A stretch of 7,155 nucleotides of DNA, taken from positions 1 to 7,155 of the forward strand of contig MAXM01000159.1 of assembly GCA_001751015.1 (NCBI GenBank). Reading direction: 5' to 3'. A model generated the notes under the pieces. That model was given only the letters and a program-made list of their open reading frames with translations. It searched no databases and was not told the origin of the DNA. Each line of letters begins with the position of its first letter. Within the stretch, counting starts at the first letter, position 1. Shown here piece by piece: positions 1-6,080 of the stretch. Source of the stretch: Desulfobacterales bacterium C00003106. GTDB lineage: Bacteria; Desulfobacterota; Desulfobacteria; Desulfobacterales; C00003106. The position numbers were made by a program, and so were the translations under genes.

Positions 1-123
1 GTGTCAAGACCGGGGGAATGGCCAAGTTCTCAAGTTGTCGGTTCACGGTTTTCCCAATGAACTATGCAACGACTGAATCATTTTGGATATTGATCTTGAT
101 TTTTGAATTAATTCTGCTGCATC
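1..123. other. Left non-coding flank, no gene supported
   Basis: This stretch, with the repeat and promoter region that follow, makes up the 361 bases before the first gene. The three forward frames give only short open stretches: frame 1 stops at 58-60, and one frame stays open from ATG 18 to 167 but runs into the palindromic element. It contains a short direct repeat (CAAGTT twice between about 24 and 38) and an AT-rich part from about 80 to 120. It could be the far 3' side of an upstream gene's intergenic region. I see no tRNA, terminator hairpin or convincing coding signal. Confidence 0.5.
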
Positions 124-284
124 TATACCTCGAAAAGCCACAAATTGCGGTTTTTCGCCGGCCATGAACACCAATAGCTGCGTTGCTCAGGTTTGCAATA
201 GCCTGCTATTCTGCACCTTCGCGCCTTGCTCTTGATGCTCATTGCTCACCGAAAAAAACGCAATTTGCAACCTTCCGAGGTATA
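124..284 (-). repeat. MITE-like palindromic repeat element with ~35-nt imperfect terminal inverted repeats
   Basis: The left arm (124-157) and right arm (250-284) are inverted copies. The outermost 9 bases match exactly (TATACCTCG / CGAGGTATA), as does an inner 9-base block (CAAATTGCG / CGCAATTTG). The 8 bases between those blocks differ at five positions, and every difference is a transition that becomes a G-U pair if the minus strand is read as RNA, so the minus-strand transcript can still form a long hairpin. The interior has a perfect small hairpin (AATAGC-CT-GCTATT, 197-210) and three copies of TTGCTC (183, 226, 242), which read GAGCAA on the minus strand. No open reading frame for a transposase is present. 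The outer TA at each end would fit a TA target duplication, as used by IS630/Tc1-type transposases, but this is inference. Strand is given as minus because of the G-U pattern. Confidence 0.75.
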
Positions 285-300
285 ACTCACAAAATATAAT
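273..300 (+). promoter_or_regulatory. Candidate sigma70-type promoter for the operon
   Basis: TATAAT at 295-300 matches the -10 consensus exactly. A weak -35-like TTCCGA (273-278, three of six consensus bases) sits 16 bases upstream, inside the right arm of the palindromic element. Transcription would start near 307, giving a leader of about 55 bases before the DUF4912 gene. The -35 is poor and the area is AT-rich, so the match could be chance. Confidence 0.35.
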
Positions 301-313
301 TGAGTTATTGTGA
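282..313. promoter_or_regulatory. Inverted repeats overlapping the -10 box, possible operator
   Basis: ATAACTCA (282-289) and TGAGTTAT (301-308) form a perfect 8-base inverted repeat with an 11-base spacer. It is centred at position 295 and so covers the candidate -10 box. A second, offset repeat uses TCACAA (287-292) and TTGTGA (308-313). It does not match the CIRCE heat-shock operator. A repressor site is possible, but so is a simple hairpin or chance in AT-rich sequence. Confidence 0.3.
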
Positions 314-361
314 AATGTAAACGGCTCATGGTGGATTAATGAAGGATGCCTCAAGATATAT

Positions 362-1159
362 ATGAACGTTTCCAGTAAAAGAGAATGTCAACCGCAGTTG
401 ACCGGCGTCGATCTGATTGCCATCTCGGAAGAGATATCTTCATGTTTTCCAAGGCCCATATCAGATACCCTCATAACTCTTATGGACGTGGACCCTTATA
501 CAATTCATGCCTACTGGAATATCGCGCCTTCAGAGATAGAGACCGTGCGTATTATACTGGGAGATGACGCCCTGAAAGATTCGTTGATTTTGCGGTTCCG
601 GTTACTGCAGTTGGATGCGCAAAGTTCGGATTCCATATTTTTTGACTGTAAGATCCAGGGGATACAAAGCAGTGCCTATGTTAAGGTCGATGCGGAAACG
701 TCATACGTCGCCGAACTCGGAATCCTTGCTTCTGACGGCGTCTTTTTTGAACTGGCAATGTCGAACCTCGTTGTTACGCCGCCGGATTATCGATCAACTC
801 ACGGGCCTGATCATCAGGAGGCCAAAGGGAGAAACAAGAATATGGAGGCTGAGGCATTCACAGTTGATCCCGGAGAGATCTCAGTGGCGGACATATCCGG
901 CATGGTCAATACCGGTAATCATTCAGCGGCGTGCTCTTACACGTTTTCAGAGGATCATAAAGAGGATCATAAAGAGGGACTTGAAGCAGATCTCGAATTC
1001 CGTGTGTTTGGACGGGTCGATCACAGGGCCTTGCTTACCGTGGCGGGAGAGAAGGTGAGGGTCAGGCCGGATGGTTCGTTTAGTCATCGTATTCCGGTGG
1101 GAGACAAAGAGGATATCCTCTCCCGGCTGAATATTGGCCTTGGTCGAGCGGGGGAATAG
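362..1159 (+). CDS. DUF4912 domain protein, partner of the adjacent GH57 enzyme
   Basis: The 265-residue product matches the pattern I know for DUF4912 proteins: DPYTIHAYWNI at residues 44-54, YVAELGI at 115-121, and FFELAMSNLVVTPP at 128-141 (family style: DP...YW, AElG, LA.SN.v.TPR). After a low-complexity, charged linker (about 142-207, with DHKE repeated), a second small beta-rich segment at about 208-246 (LEFRVFGRVD, then VRPDGSFSHRIPVGD) resembles the G/RPDGtFS modules often found at the C-terminus of these proteins. There is no signal peptide, so it is probably cytoplasmic. The molecular function is unknown; a carbohydrate-binding or helper role for the next gene's branching enzyme is inference from adjacency. 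The ATG start is preceded only by a weak AAGGA about 15 bases upstream, so translation initiation looks poor. The stop is TAG. The C-terminal half is less well conserved than I would expect, so the family call rests on the first 141 residues. Confidence 0.8.
   Translation: MNVSSKRECQPQLTGVDLIAISEEISSCFPRPISDTLITLMDVDPYTIHAYWNIAPSEIETVRIILGDDALKDSLILRFRLLQLDAQSSDSIFFDCKIQGIQSSAYVKVDAETSYVAELGILASDGVFFELAMSNLVVTPPDYRSTHGPDHQEAKGRNKNMEAEAFTVDPGEISVADISGMVNTGNHSAACSYTFSEDHKEDHKEGLEADLEFRVFGRVDHRALLTVAGEKVRVRPDGSFSHRIPVGDKEDILSRLNIGLGRAGE
950..973 (+). repeat. 12-bp tandem duplication inside the DUF4912 gene
   Basis: GAGGATCATAAA occurs twice in a row (950-961, 962-973), encoding a duplicated EDHK in the linker between the two domains. 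It keeps the reading frame and looks like a recent replication-slippage duplication in a tolerant linker. Confidence 0.8.
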
Positions 1160-1207
1160 TCGAGTAGTTGAATGCTTGAGTAGTTGAAATGTTCAGGTAG
1201 TCGAGTT
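1160..1207. repeat. Short intergenic direct repeats between the DUF4912 and GH57 genes
   Basis: GAGTAGTTGAA occurs at 1162-1172 and 1178-1188, a 16-base period, and a diverged third unit, CAGGTAGTCGAGTT, follows at 1194-1207. These are simple tagttga/tcgagt-type units with no coding potential. Their role is unknown; they fill most of the 77-base gap before the branching-enzyme gene. Confidence 0.5.
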
Positions 1208-1236
1208 AGGGGGAGTTGCGGGTGAGGGTGGGAGAA

Positions 1237-2841
1237 ATGAATGACCGTAAGAACAGGCCAAAAGGCTTTCTTTGCCTCGTGCTGCATGCCCATCTTCCAT
1301 ACGTGCGTCATCCGGAATATGAGAGCTTTCTTGAGGAAGACTGGCTGTTTGAAGCGATTACGGAATCATACATTCCCCTGTTAGATGTCTTTGACAATCT
1401 CATACTTGATAATATCAATTTTCGCGTTACCCTTTCCCTTTCACCGTCACTGGTCTGCATGCTGGAGGATTCCCTTCTCCAGGAACGCTATGTCAGGCAC
1501 CTGGAAAAGCTTCTGGAACTGTCGGAAACCGAGATCAGCAGGACTCGTAATGACCCGGATTTTCATTTACTTGCCATTTACTACTACCGCCTTTTTTCGA
1601 GGTCTCTCGCGATCTTTCGAGACCGCTACAACGGCAGACTTGTTTCCGCCTTCAAGAAATTTCAGGACCTTGGGGCGCTTGAAATAATTACAACGAGCGC
1701 GACTCACGCGATGATCCCGCTTCTCAAAGTAGAGCCGTCCGCGGTCAAGGGTCAAATATTTACGGCACTAGACTATGTCAGCAATGTGTTCGGGAAGGCT
1801 CCCGCCGGCATCTGGCTCCCGGAGTGCGCTTATTACCAGGGGCTTGACAGGCTGTTGCATGACGCAGGACTCGATTTTTTCTTCACTGATACCCACGCAA
1901 TAGATACCCCTGACAATTCTTTGCTATATGGGACCCTTGCCCCTGTAATCTCGCCGTCGGAGATGGCGGTTTTTGCGAGAGACGAGGCGTCTTCCCGCCA
2001 GGTCTGGAGCAGCAGCGAGGGCTATCCCGGAGATCCTGATTACAGGGAATTTTATCGCGATATCGGCTTTGACCTTGATTTTGACTATATCAAACCCTAT
2101 ATTCACGATGACTCTGTCCGCGTAAACACGGGTATCAAGTATTACCGGATTACGGGAAACGCGGATAACAAGAAACCCTATCTCCCTGATGCCGCCGCTT
2201 ATAAGGCCGGTCTGCACGCCGGGGACTTCCTTTCCCGCCGTATTAAACAGATTGAATCCTGCGCAGGCAGGGTGGATCGTCCCCCTCTTGTTGTGGCCCC
2301 TTATGATGCCGAACTCTTTGGACACTGGTGGTTTGAAGGCCCCATCTGGCTGGATTCTTTGATCCGGCAGATCTCCCAACAGGAAAGCCTTTCCATGATT
2401 ACGCCTTCGGAATACCTTTCGATCTATCCACCACGGGAAAAGGCTGTTCCCGTCCCCTCTACATGGGGAATGAACGGGTATTACGAATTCTGGCTCAATG
2501 AAGAGAACGACTGGATCTATCCTCACCTCCATCAGACCTCTCGAAGGATGAGAGGGCTTGTAAGGCGTTTTGACGGCATAGCGCCTGATCCTTTGGAAGA
2601 GAGAGCCTTAAACCAGGCGGCTCGGTCTCTCCTCCTTGCCCAGAGCTCTGACTGGGCGTTTATCATGAAGACGGGCACGACCGTTGATTACGCGTACAGG
2701 CGAATAAAGGACGAGTTGGCGAGATTTTACTATCTTGAAGATGCAATCTGCCAAGGGAGTATTGACCCGCAAAGGCTGGCCGCCCTTGAAACGATGGACA
2801 ACATCTTTCCGGAGACCATGAACTACAAGCATTTTGGATGA
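1237..2841 (+). CDS. GH57/DUF1957 1,4-alpha-glucan branching enzyme or related alpha-glucanase
   Basis: The 534-residue product is a full-length member of the AmyC-like branch of glycoside hydrolase family 57, acting on glycogen-type alpha-1,4-glucan in the cytoplasm. Visible motifs in order: HAHLPY (17-22), WLFEAITESYIPLL (36-49), TTSATHAMIPLL (152-163), WLPECAY (193-199, with Glu196 as the expected nucleophile), GYPGD plus YREFYRDIG (262-277), TGIKYYRITG (298-307), and PYDAELFGHWWFEGP (355-369, with Asp357 as the expected acid/base). The helical DUF1957-type C-terminus includes SSDWAFIM (470-477). Both catalytic residues are present, so it should be active. Several starts are possible: TTG 1216, GTG 1222 (AGGGGGAG six bases upstream) and ATG 1237 (GAGG nine bases upstream). 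I chose ATG because family similarity begins soon after it (KGFLCLVLHAHLP). Whether it branches or mainly hydrolyses cannot be settled from motifs. It probably works with the DUF4912 protein just upstream. Confidence 0.9.
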   Translation: MNDRKNRPKGFLCLVLHAHLPYVRHPEYESFLEEDWLFEAITESYIPLLDVFDNLILDNINFRVTLSLSPSLVCMLEDSLLQERYVRHLEKLLELSETEISRTRNDPDFHLLAIYYYRLFSRSLAIFRDRYNGRLVSAFKKFQDLGALEIITTSATHAMIPLLKVEPSAVKGQIFTALDYVSNVFGKAPAGIWLPECAYYQGLDRLLHDAGLDFFFTDTHAIDTPDNSLLYGTLAPVISPSEMAVFARDEASSRQVWSSSEGYPGDPDYREFYRDIGFDLDFDYIKPYIHDDSVRVNTGIKYYRITGNADNKKPYLPDAAAYKAGLHAGDFLSRRIKQIESCAGRVDRPPLVVAPYDAELFGHWWFEGPIWLDSLIRQISQQESLSMITPSEYLSIYPPREKAVPVPSTWGMNGYYEFWLNEENDWIYPHLHQTSRRMRGLVRRFDGIAPDPLEERALNQAARSLLLAQSSDWAFIMKTGTTVDYAYRRIKDELARFYYLEDAICQGSIDPQRLAALETMDNIFPETMNYKHFG

Positions 2842-2896
2842 GAGCCGGTTGATGAACCTTATTTATTTTTGAGCGAACCATTAGGAAAGGTAAGTG

Positions 2897-5716
2897 ATGT
2901 CGTCCGGAAAAAAACGTGGAAAACGGAAACCCGGCACAAAACAGGCGCCCAAACGGCAGTCCAAAGAGAACGCCCGGGGTGTTGAGATATCCCGGGCCGA
3001 ACAGCTTCTTGGCAAGGATGCCGAGATAAGGCGACTTATTTCCAGGGGGAAATGCAAGGGGGCTCTCAGCAAGGCCAAGCAGTATCACAAATCTCTCGGC
3101 TCTGAGAAATCCGAGGCAATTCTTGTGGATGCCTATATTGCCAGGATTCGTCAGATGATTGAGAAAGGGATGATAGATGATGCCAGATCACTTGCAGGAT
3201 TGGTCGGCAGGAGGTATCCTTGGGCGGGCACGCATCTTGTTGAGATCGAGGCGACGATTGCGGTGAGTGTCGGCATGATTGATGATCTGGTTCGCCCTTT
3301 GTCCGATCCGGGTATTTCAGAAGAAGATCGCGTCGCTGTAGAAAGGGTCATAACAAAAGAGCTGGTTGATCTCGACGCACTGGCCGGGTGCAAAATCCTT
3401 GATTCCGGCCACCCCCTGAAGAAAGACGCTTGTGCGGTGATCAATGCCTTTCAAGCGGTAACAACGGGCGCGGTGGAGAATGGGGTCATTGCATTGCCGG
3501 GTGTTTCACGCAGGAGTCCGCTGGCGCCCTGGAAAATGCTTGTGCGGGCGATCAGCTCTTTTTATCAGTACAATGATGAGATATGTGAAAAATCGCTTCA
3601 GGCTATTGATCCTGAATCAGCCCCTGCACGTATGGTTCCTGTCATCCGGGCCATGATCGCGGGAAAATCGAACTTAGATACCGGACAAAATGCAAGGCGT
3701 CTTATTGCAATAGTCAGTGGAGACAGGGAGAACGTCCGTAAATTACTTCAAGATCTGGACAGGACCCTGACCGGAGAAAACAGAAACAGGATATCCAGGA
3801 TGATCCGGCAGACTGTACAGGGCTGCCGGGAAAAATGTCCGGGATTTCTTGACAGGCTGATTCAGCATATTTTCGTGAAGGCATGGATAATTGAATTGCC
3901 GTCAAGGCAGATAATTGCAGCCGTGGGAGAAATTTTGCTCAAGGATGCGTACTTCTGGCGGCTCCATGCACGCGCTGCGGAAATAAAGGGCGATTTGCTT
4001 TTTGCGTGCAGTCTGTGGGATATGTTTCGCAGGCAGGCCGTGTCTGAGGATTGGTTTGCCGGCGACAGTCAGGAGGTTTCCGTTATTTATCTTCACATGG
4101 CGGAACTGCTGGGCAGGATGCCCGCGGACGAACTTGGATCGAACCGCTCATTGTTTGAAATGAAACTCGGGATGTCACCCCCCCATATAGAAGATGATTT
4201 CCTGCTGATTAACGAGTCAACAAGAAACAAACATGGAGAGGTTGACACCTGTTTTCTCTATCCTGAGCAATTATACAGGCTCGCAAGCACGATCGACCCG
4301 GCGCCGGAGACATTCAGACAATGGTTGGACTGGACCGAGAAGCAGACTTCCGGCTGGAAGGAAATAGAGGAGGTGGCCGGCGCCTGGCACAATGCGTTTC
4401 CCGCCGACGCCCGGCCGCTTTTGTGTCTTATGACGCTTGCCGAGAAGAGAGATGCCCTGAAAAAGGCCCTTGGATACCTGGAAAAGGCTGAACATATTGA
4501 CAGGCTGAATCCTGATGTGCGAAGGGCAAGACCTCGTCTCCTTGCAGCGACAGCCATACGTCATCTTAAACAGAAAAAAACTCACCTCGCAAAAAAGGAT
4601 TTTGCCGGATTAGAAGCGCTGCCACAGTCACGTGAGCGCGATCACGCGGCCTTTCTTGCGGGCATGAAATCGATATGCGCGGTAATTGACAAAAAAGAGG
4701 CTGAGTTGTCGGTCCAGACAAAGAAACTGGTCAATCTGCTCGAATCCGGGGTAGCTGCAACCGTGGTCATAAAAGGACTGACCCGGGCCTGCCGCATGGA
4801 CAAGGCTGTTGAGTCTGTTGTGTCAGATGCAGGCGCCGCGCTACCGGGCGGTGATCTTCTGGACGGGGTGGCCAGGGCCTGTGCGCTTGGTGATGAAATG
4901 GACGTTGACTTTCGCATTCCTCACGAATGGGACAAAGAGATAAGAGAAACCCTTGCCGCCCGGGAATGCTCTCTTGACAGTTCCCTGATCCGGACAATTG
5001 CCAGGGCCGCGCTGCGTGAGAAAAACCTGGAACTGGTCTACGCCGCCTCGGGCGCAGGGCTCTCACGTGGCGGAACGGATATGGCGAAGTTCATGCTTTT
5101 GCGCGCTATATCTCTGCCCGTATGGGCGTGGCAGCTGAGGGATGATTGTATTGCCGCCACGATAGAACTTGCCCGCAGGCAGCGAGACATGGATACCCTT
5201 GATGAAGCCATCGAGTTGCAGCGGGAAACGAGCCTTTTTTCACGCACACCATTTTTGGGGGAATACATTACAAACAGAACAGATTCCTCCATGGATTCAG
5301 AAAAGCTTCACACCCTGATTGAGCAGGAAAAGGGATCGTCTGAATATCCATTGTTTCAATCCCCGGCCCATGGTTCCTTTTTTGATGACGATGACGATGA
5401 CGATGACGATTTTGACGACGATGATTTTGATGACGACGACGATGATGATGATGATTTTGATGATGATTTTAACAATGCTATGATACGGGAGCTGATGCCG
5501 CTTTTTCTGGAGTTAGCGTCTAAACATGGAGTAGATGCTGAACTTCCTGATCTTGAGGAGCTTGCAAGGCAGGACCCGGACCTGGCGCAACGGATGATGG
5601 AGATCATGACTAAACACATGTTCGAAGGGGGAAGCATTCCTGAACTTGAAGAAGACTGGTTCCCGGGAGGAGGCAGATCACAAAAGGCCCGGCGCAAGAG
5701 GAAGAAAAAGAAATGA
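2897..5716 (+). CDS. Large helical (TPR/HEAT-like) protein of unknown function with basic termini and an Asp/Phe tract
   Basis: I do not recognise a named family. The 939-residue product has no signal peptide or membrane segment. Residues 2-28 are strongly basic (GKKRGKRK, then KRQSK). Residues 30-800 look all-helical and solenoid-like; the clearest TPR-like stretch is about 520-575 (ALKKALGYLEKAEHIDRLNP, then RHLKQKK). A well-ordered, probably conserved segment is RRSPLAPWKMLVRAISSFY (205-223) followed by AIDPESAPAR (236-245). Residues 830-857 are 25 Asp and 3 Phe in the pattern D9-F-D4-F-D9-F-D3. A short helical segment follows (MIRELMPLFLELASKHG), then a PELEEDWFPGGG motif and a KARRKRKKKK tail. 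ATG 2897 has AAGG six bases upstream; the overlapping GTG 2894 is the alternative start. It ends 16 bases before the J-like gene, which suggests co-translation and a role with the chaperone proteins, perhaps as client adaptor or scaffold (inference). Confidence 0.85.
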   Translation: MSSGKKRGKRKPGTKQAPKRQSKENARGVEISRAEQLLGKDAEIRRLISRGKCKGALSKAKQYHKSLGSEKSEAILVDAYIARIRQMIEKGMIDDARSLAGLVGRRYPWAGTHLVEIEATIAVSVGMIDDLVRPLSDPGISEEDRVAVERVITKELVDLDALAGCKILDSGHPLKKDACAVINAFQAVTTGAVENGVIALPGVSRRSPLAPWKMLVRAISSFYQYNDEICEKSLQAIDPESAPARMVPVIRAMIAGKSNLDTGQNARRLIAIVSGDRENVRKLLQDLDRTLTGENRNRISRMIRQTVQGCREKCPGFLDRLIQHIFVKAWIIELPSRQIIAAVGEILLKDAYFWRLHARAAEIKGDLLFACSLWDMFRRQAVSEDWFAGDSQEVSVIYLHMAELLGRMPADELGSNRSLFEMKLGMSPPHIEDDFLLINESTRNKHGEVDTCFLYPEQLYRLASTIDPAPETFRQWLDWTEKQTSGWKEIEEVAGAWHNAFPADARPLLCLMTLAEKRDALKKALGYLEKAEHIDRLNPDVRRARPRLLAATAIRHLKQKKTHLAKKDFAGLEALPQSRERDHAAFLAGMKSICAVIDKKEAELSVQTKKLVNLLESGVAATVVIKGLTRACRMDKAVESVVSDAGAALPGGDLLDGVARACALGDEMDVDFRIPHEWDKEIRETLAARECSLDSSLIRTIARAALREKNLELVYAASGAGLSRGGTDMAKFMLLRAISLPVWAWQLRDDCIAATIELARRQRDMDTLDEAIELQRETSLFSRTPFLGEYITNRTDSSMDSEKLHTLIEQEKGSSEYPLFQSPAHGSFFDDDDDDDDDFDDDDFDDDDDDDDDFDDDFNNAMIRELMPLFLELASKHGVDAELPDLEELARQDPDLAQRMMEIMTKHMFEGGSIPELEEDWFPGGGRSQKARRKRKKKK
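5384..5467 (+). repeat. GAY-codon microsatellite encoding an Asp/Phe tract
   Basis: Eighty-four bases consist almost only of GAT and GAC codons, broken by TTT at three places. GAT and GAC are mixed, so the DNA is less pure than the protein. This suggests selection for the acidic tract rather than a fresh slippage expansion. Read on the opposite strand it produces a spurious poly-Ser open frame. Confidence 0.95.
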
Positions 5717-5722
5717 AAGGAG
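5715..5722 (+). promoter_or_regulatory. Ribosome binding site deciding the J-like protein start
   Basis: GAAAGGAG overlaps the TGA stop of the preceding gene (5714-5716) and lies 10 bases before ATG 5733. It supports that start over the in-frame ATG at 5646, which would place 29 residues inside the upstream gene, and over the later ATG 5760, which has no comparable site. Overlap with the upstream stop codon suggests translational coupling. Confidence 0.7.
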
Positions 5723-5732
5723 TACGGATCAG

Positions 5733-6059
5733 ATGTCTCGGAACGATGAAACAGGTCTGATGGAAGACCCCGGCAAGATACTCGGCGTGTCGGCTGACGC
5801 CGGAGACAAGGATATCCGGGCCGCCTACCTGAAAAAAATCAGGCAATACCCCCCGGACCGATCGCCGGTGGAATTCGAGCAGATACGGGACGCTTACGCG
5901 ATCCTGCGCGACCCGCAGAGGCGTATGCGTATGATGCTGCAGTCCGTGGATCCGGAAACGCCTCTGAGCAACCTGCTGGACAGCCACCCTCCGGAAAGGC
6001 GATTTGCAGGACCTCAATTATGGCTCAACGCGATCAAGGAAAAGGGGATCGGGTTGTAG
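5733..6059 (+). CDS. Small J-domain-like protein with PPD in place of HPD
   Basis: The 108-residue product has a compact J-domain pattern: DPGKILGVSADAGDKDIRAAY (split as DPGKILGVS, residues 12-20, and ADAGDKDIRAAY, 21-32), helix II through KKIRQY, then the loop PPDRSP (40-45) and helix III EFEQIRDAYAILRDPQRR (47-64). In a canonical J-domain the loop carries HPD, which stimulates Hsp70 ATPase; here His is replaced by Pro (codon CCC at 5850-5852) while Pro and Asp are kept. The loop to helix III is also shorter than in DnaJ. There is no Gly/Phe region or zinc-finger domain. A short C-terminal extension ends with RRFAGPQLWLNAIKEKG (89-105). It sits between the large acidic/basic protein and a GrpE-family gene, which supports an Hsp70 co-chaperone or J-like regulator role. 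Whether it can stimulate an Hsp70 is uncertain because of the missing His. Confidence 0.8.
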   Translation: MSRNDETGLMEDPGKILGVSADAGDKDIRAAYLKKIRQYPPDRSPVEFEQIRDAYAILRDPQRRMRMMLQSVDPETPLSNLLDSHPPERRFAGPQLWLNAIKEKGIGL

Positions 6060-6080
6060 GAATTCCAAGACGTCAACATT

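Noticed and set aside
18..167. A 49-codon + strand open frame with a hydrophobic stretch (SFWILILIFELILL)
   Set aside because: It has GGGGGA directly against the ATG with no usable spacing, comes from AT-rich sequence that yields Ile/Leu/Phe by chance, and its last third lies inside the palindromic element.
282..308. CIRCE-type heat-shock operator upstream of a chaperone-containing operon
   Set aside because: The arms ATAACTCA/TGAGTTAT with an 11-base spacer do not match the CIRCE arms TTAGCACTC/GAGTGCTAA with a 9-base spacer.
1924..2532. 202-residue minus-strand open frame
   Set aside because: It lies fully within the well-supported GH57 gene, crossing its conserved motifs, and shows no recognisable protein pattern.
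2847..2870. GGTT-GATG-AACC hairpin followed by a T-rich run after the GH57 gene, as a rho-independent terminator
   Set aside because: The stem is only four base pairs and the T-run is broken by A, so it is too weak to claim; the next gene follows 55 bases after the stop.
4178..4184. Run of seven C in the large helical gene, as a possible frameshift or phase-variation site
   Set aside because: The reading frame continues intact on both sides and nothing suggests programmed slippage; seven C is short for phase variation.
5356..5697. Minus-strand open frame with a poly-Ser/Lys tract
   Set aside because: It is the complement of the GAY-codon tract and lies fully inside the large + strand gene; repeats of this kind keep several frames open.
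5646..5732. Longer N-terminus for the J-like protein (start at ATG 5646)
   Set aside because: The extra residues overlap the C-terminal tail of the previous gene in another frame and there is a strong ribosome binding site placed for ATG 5733.
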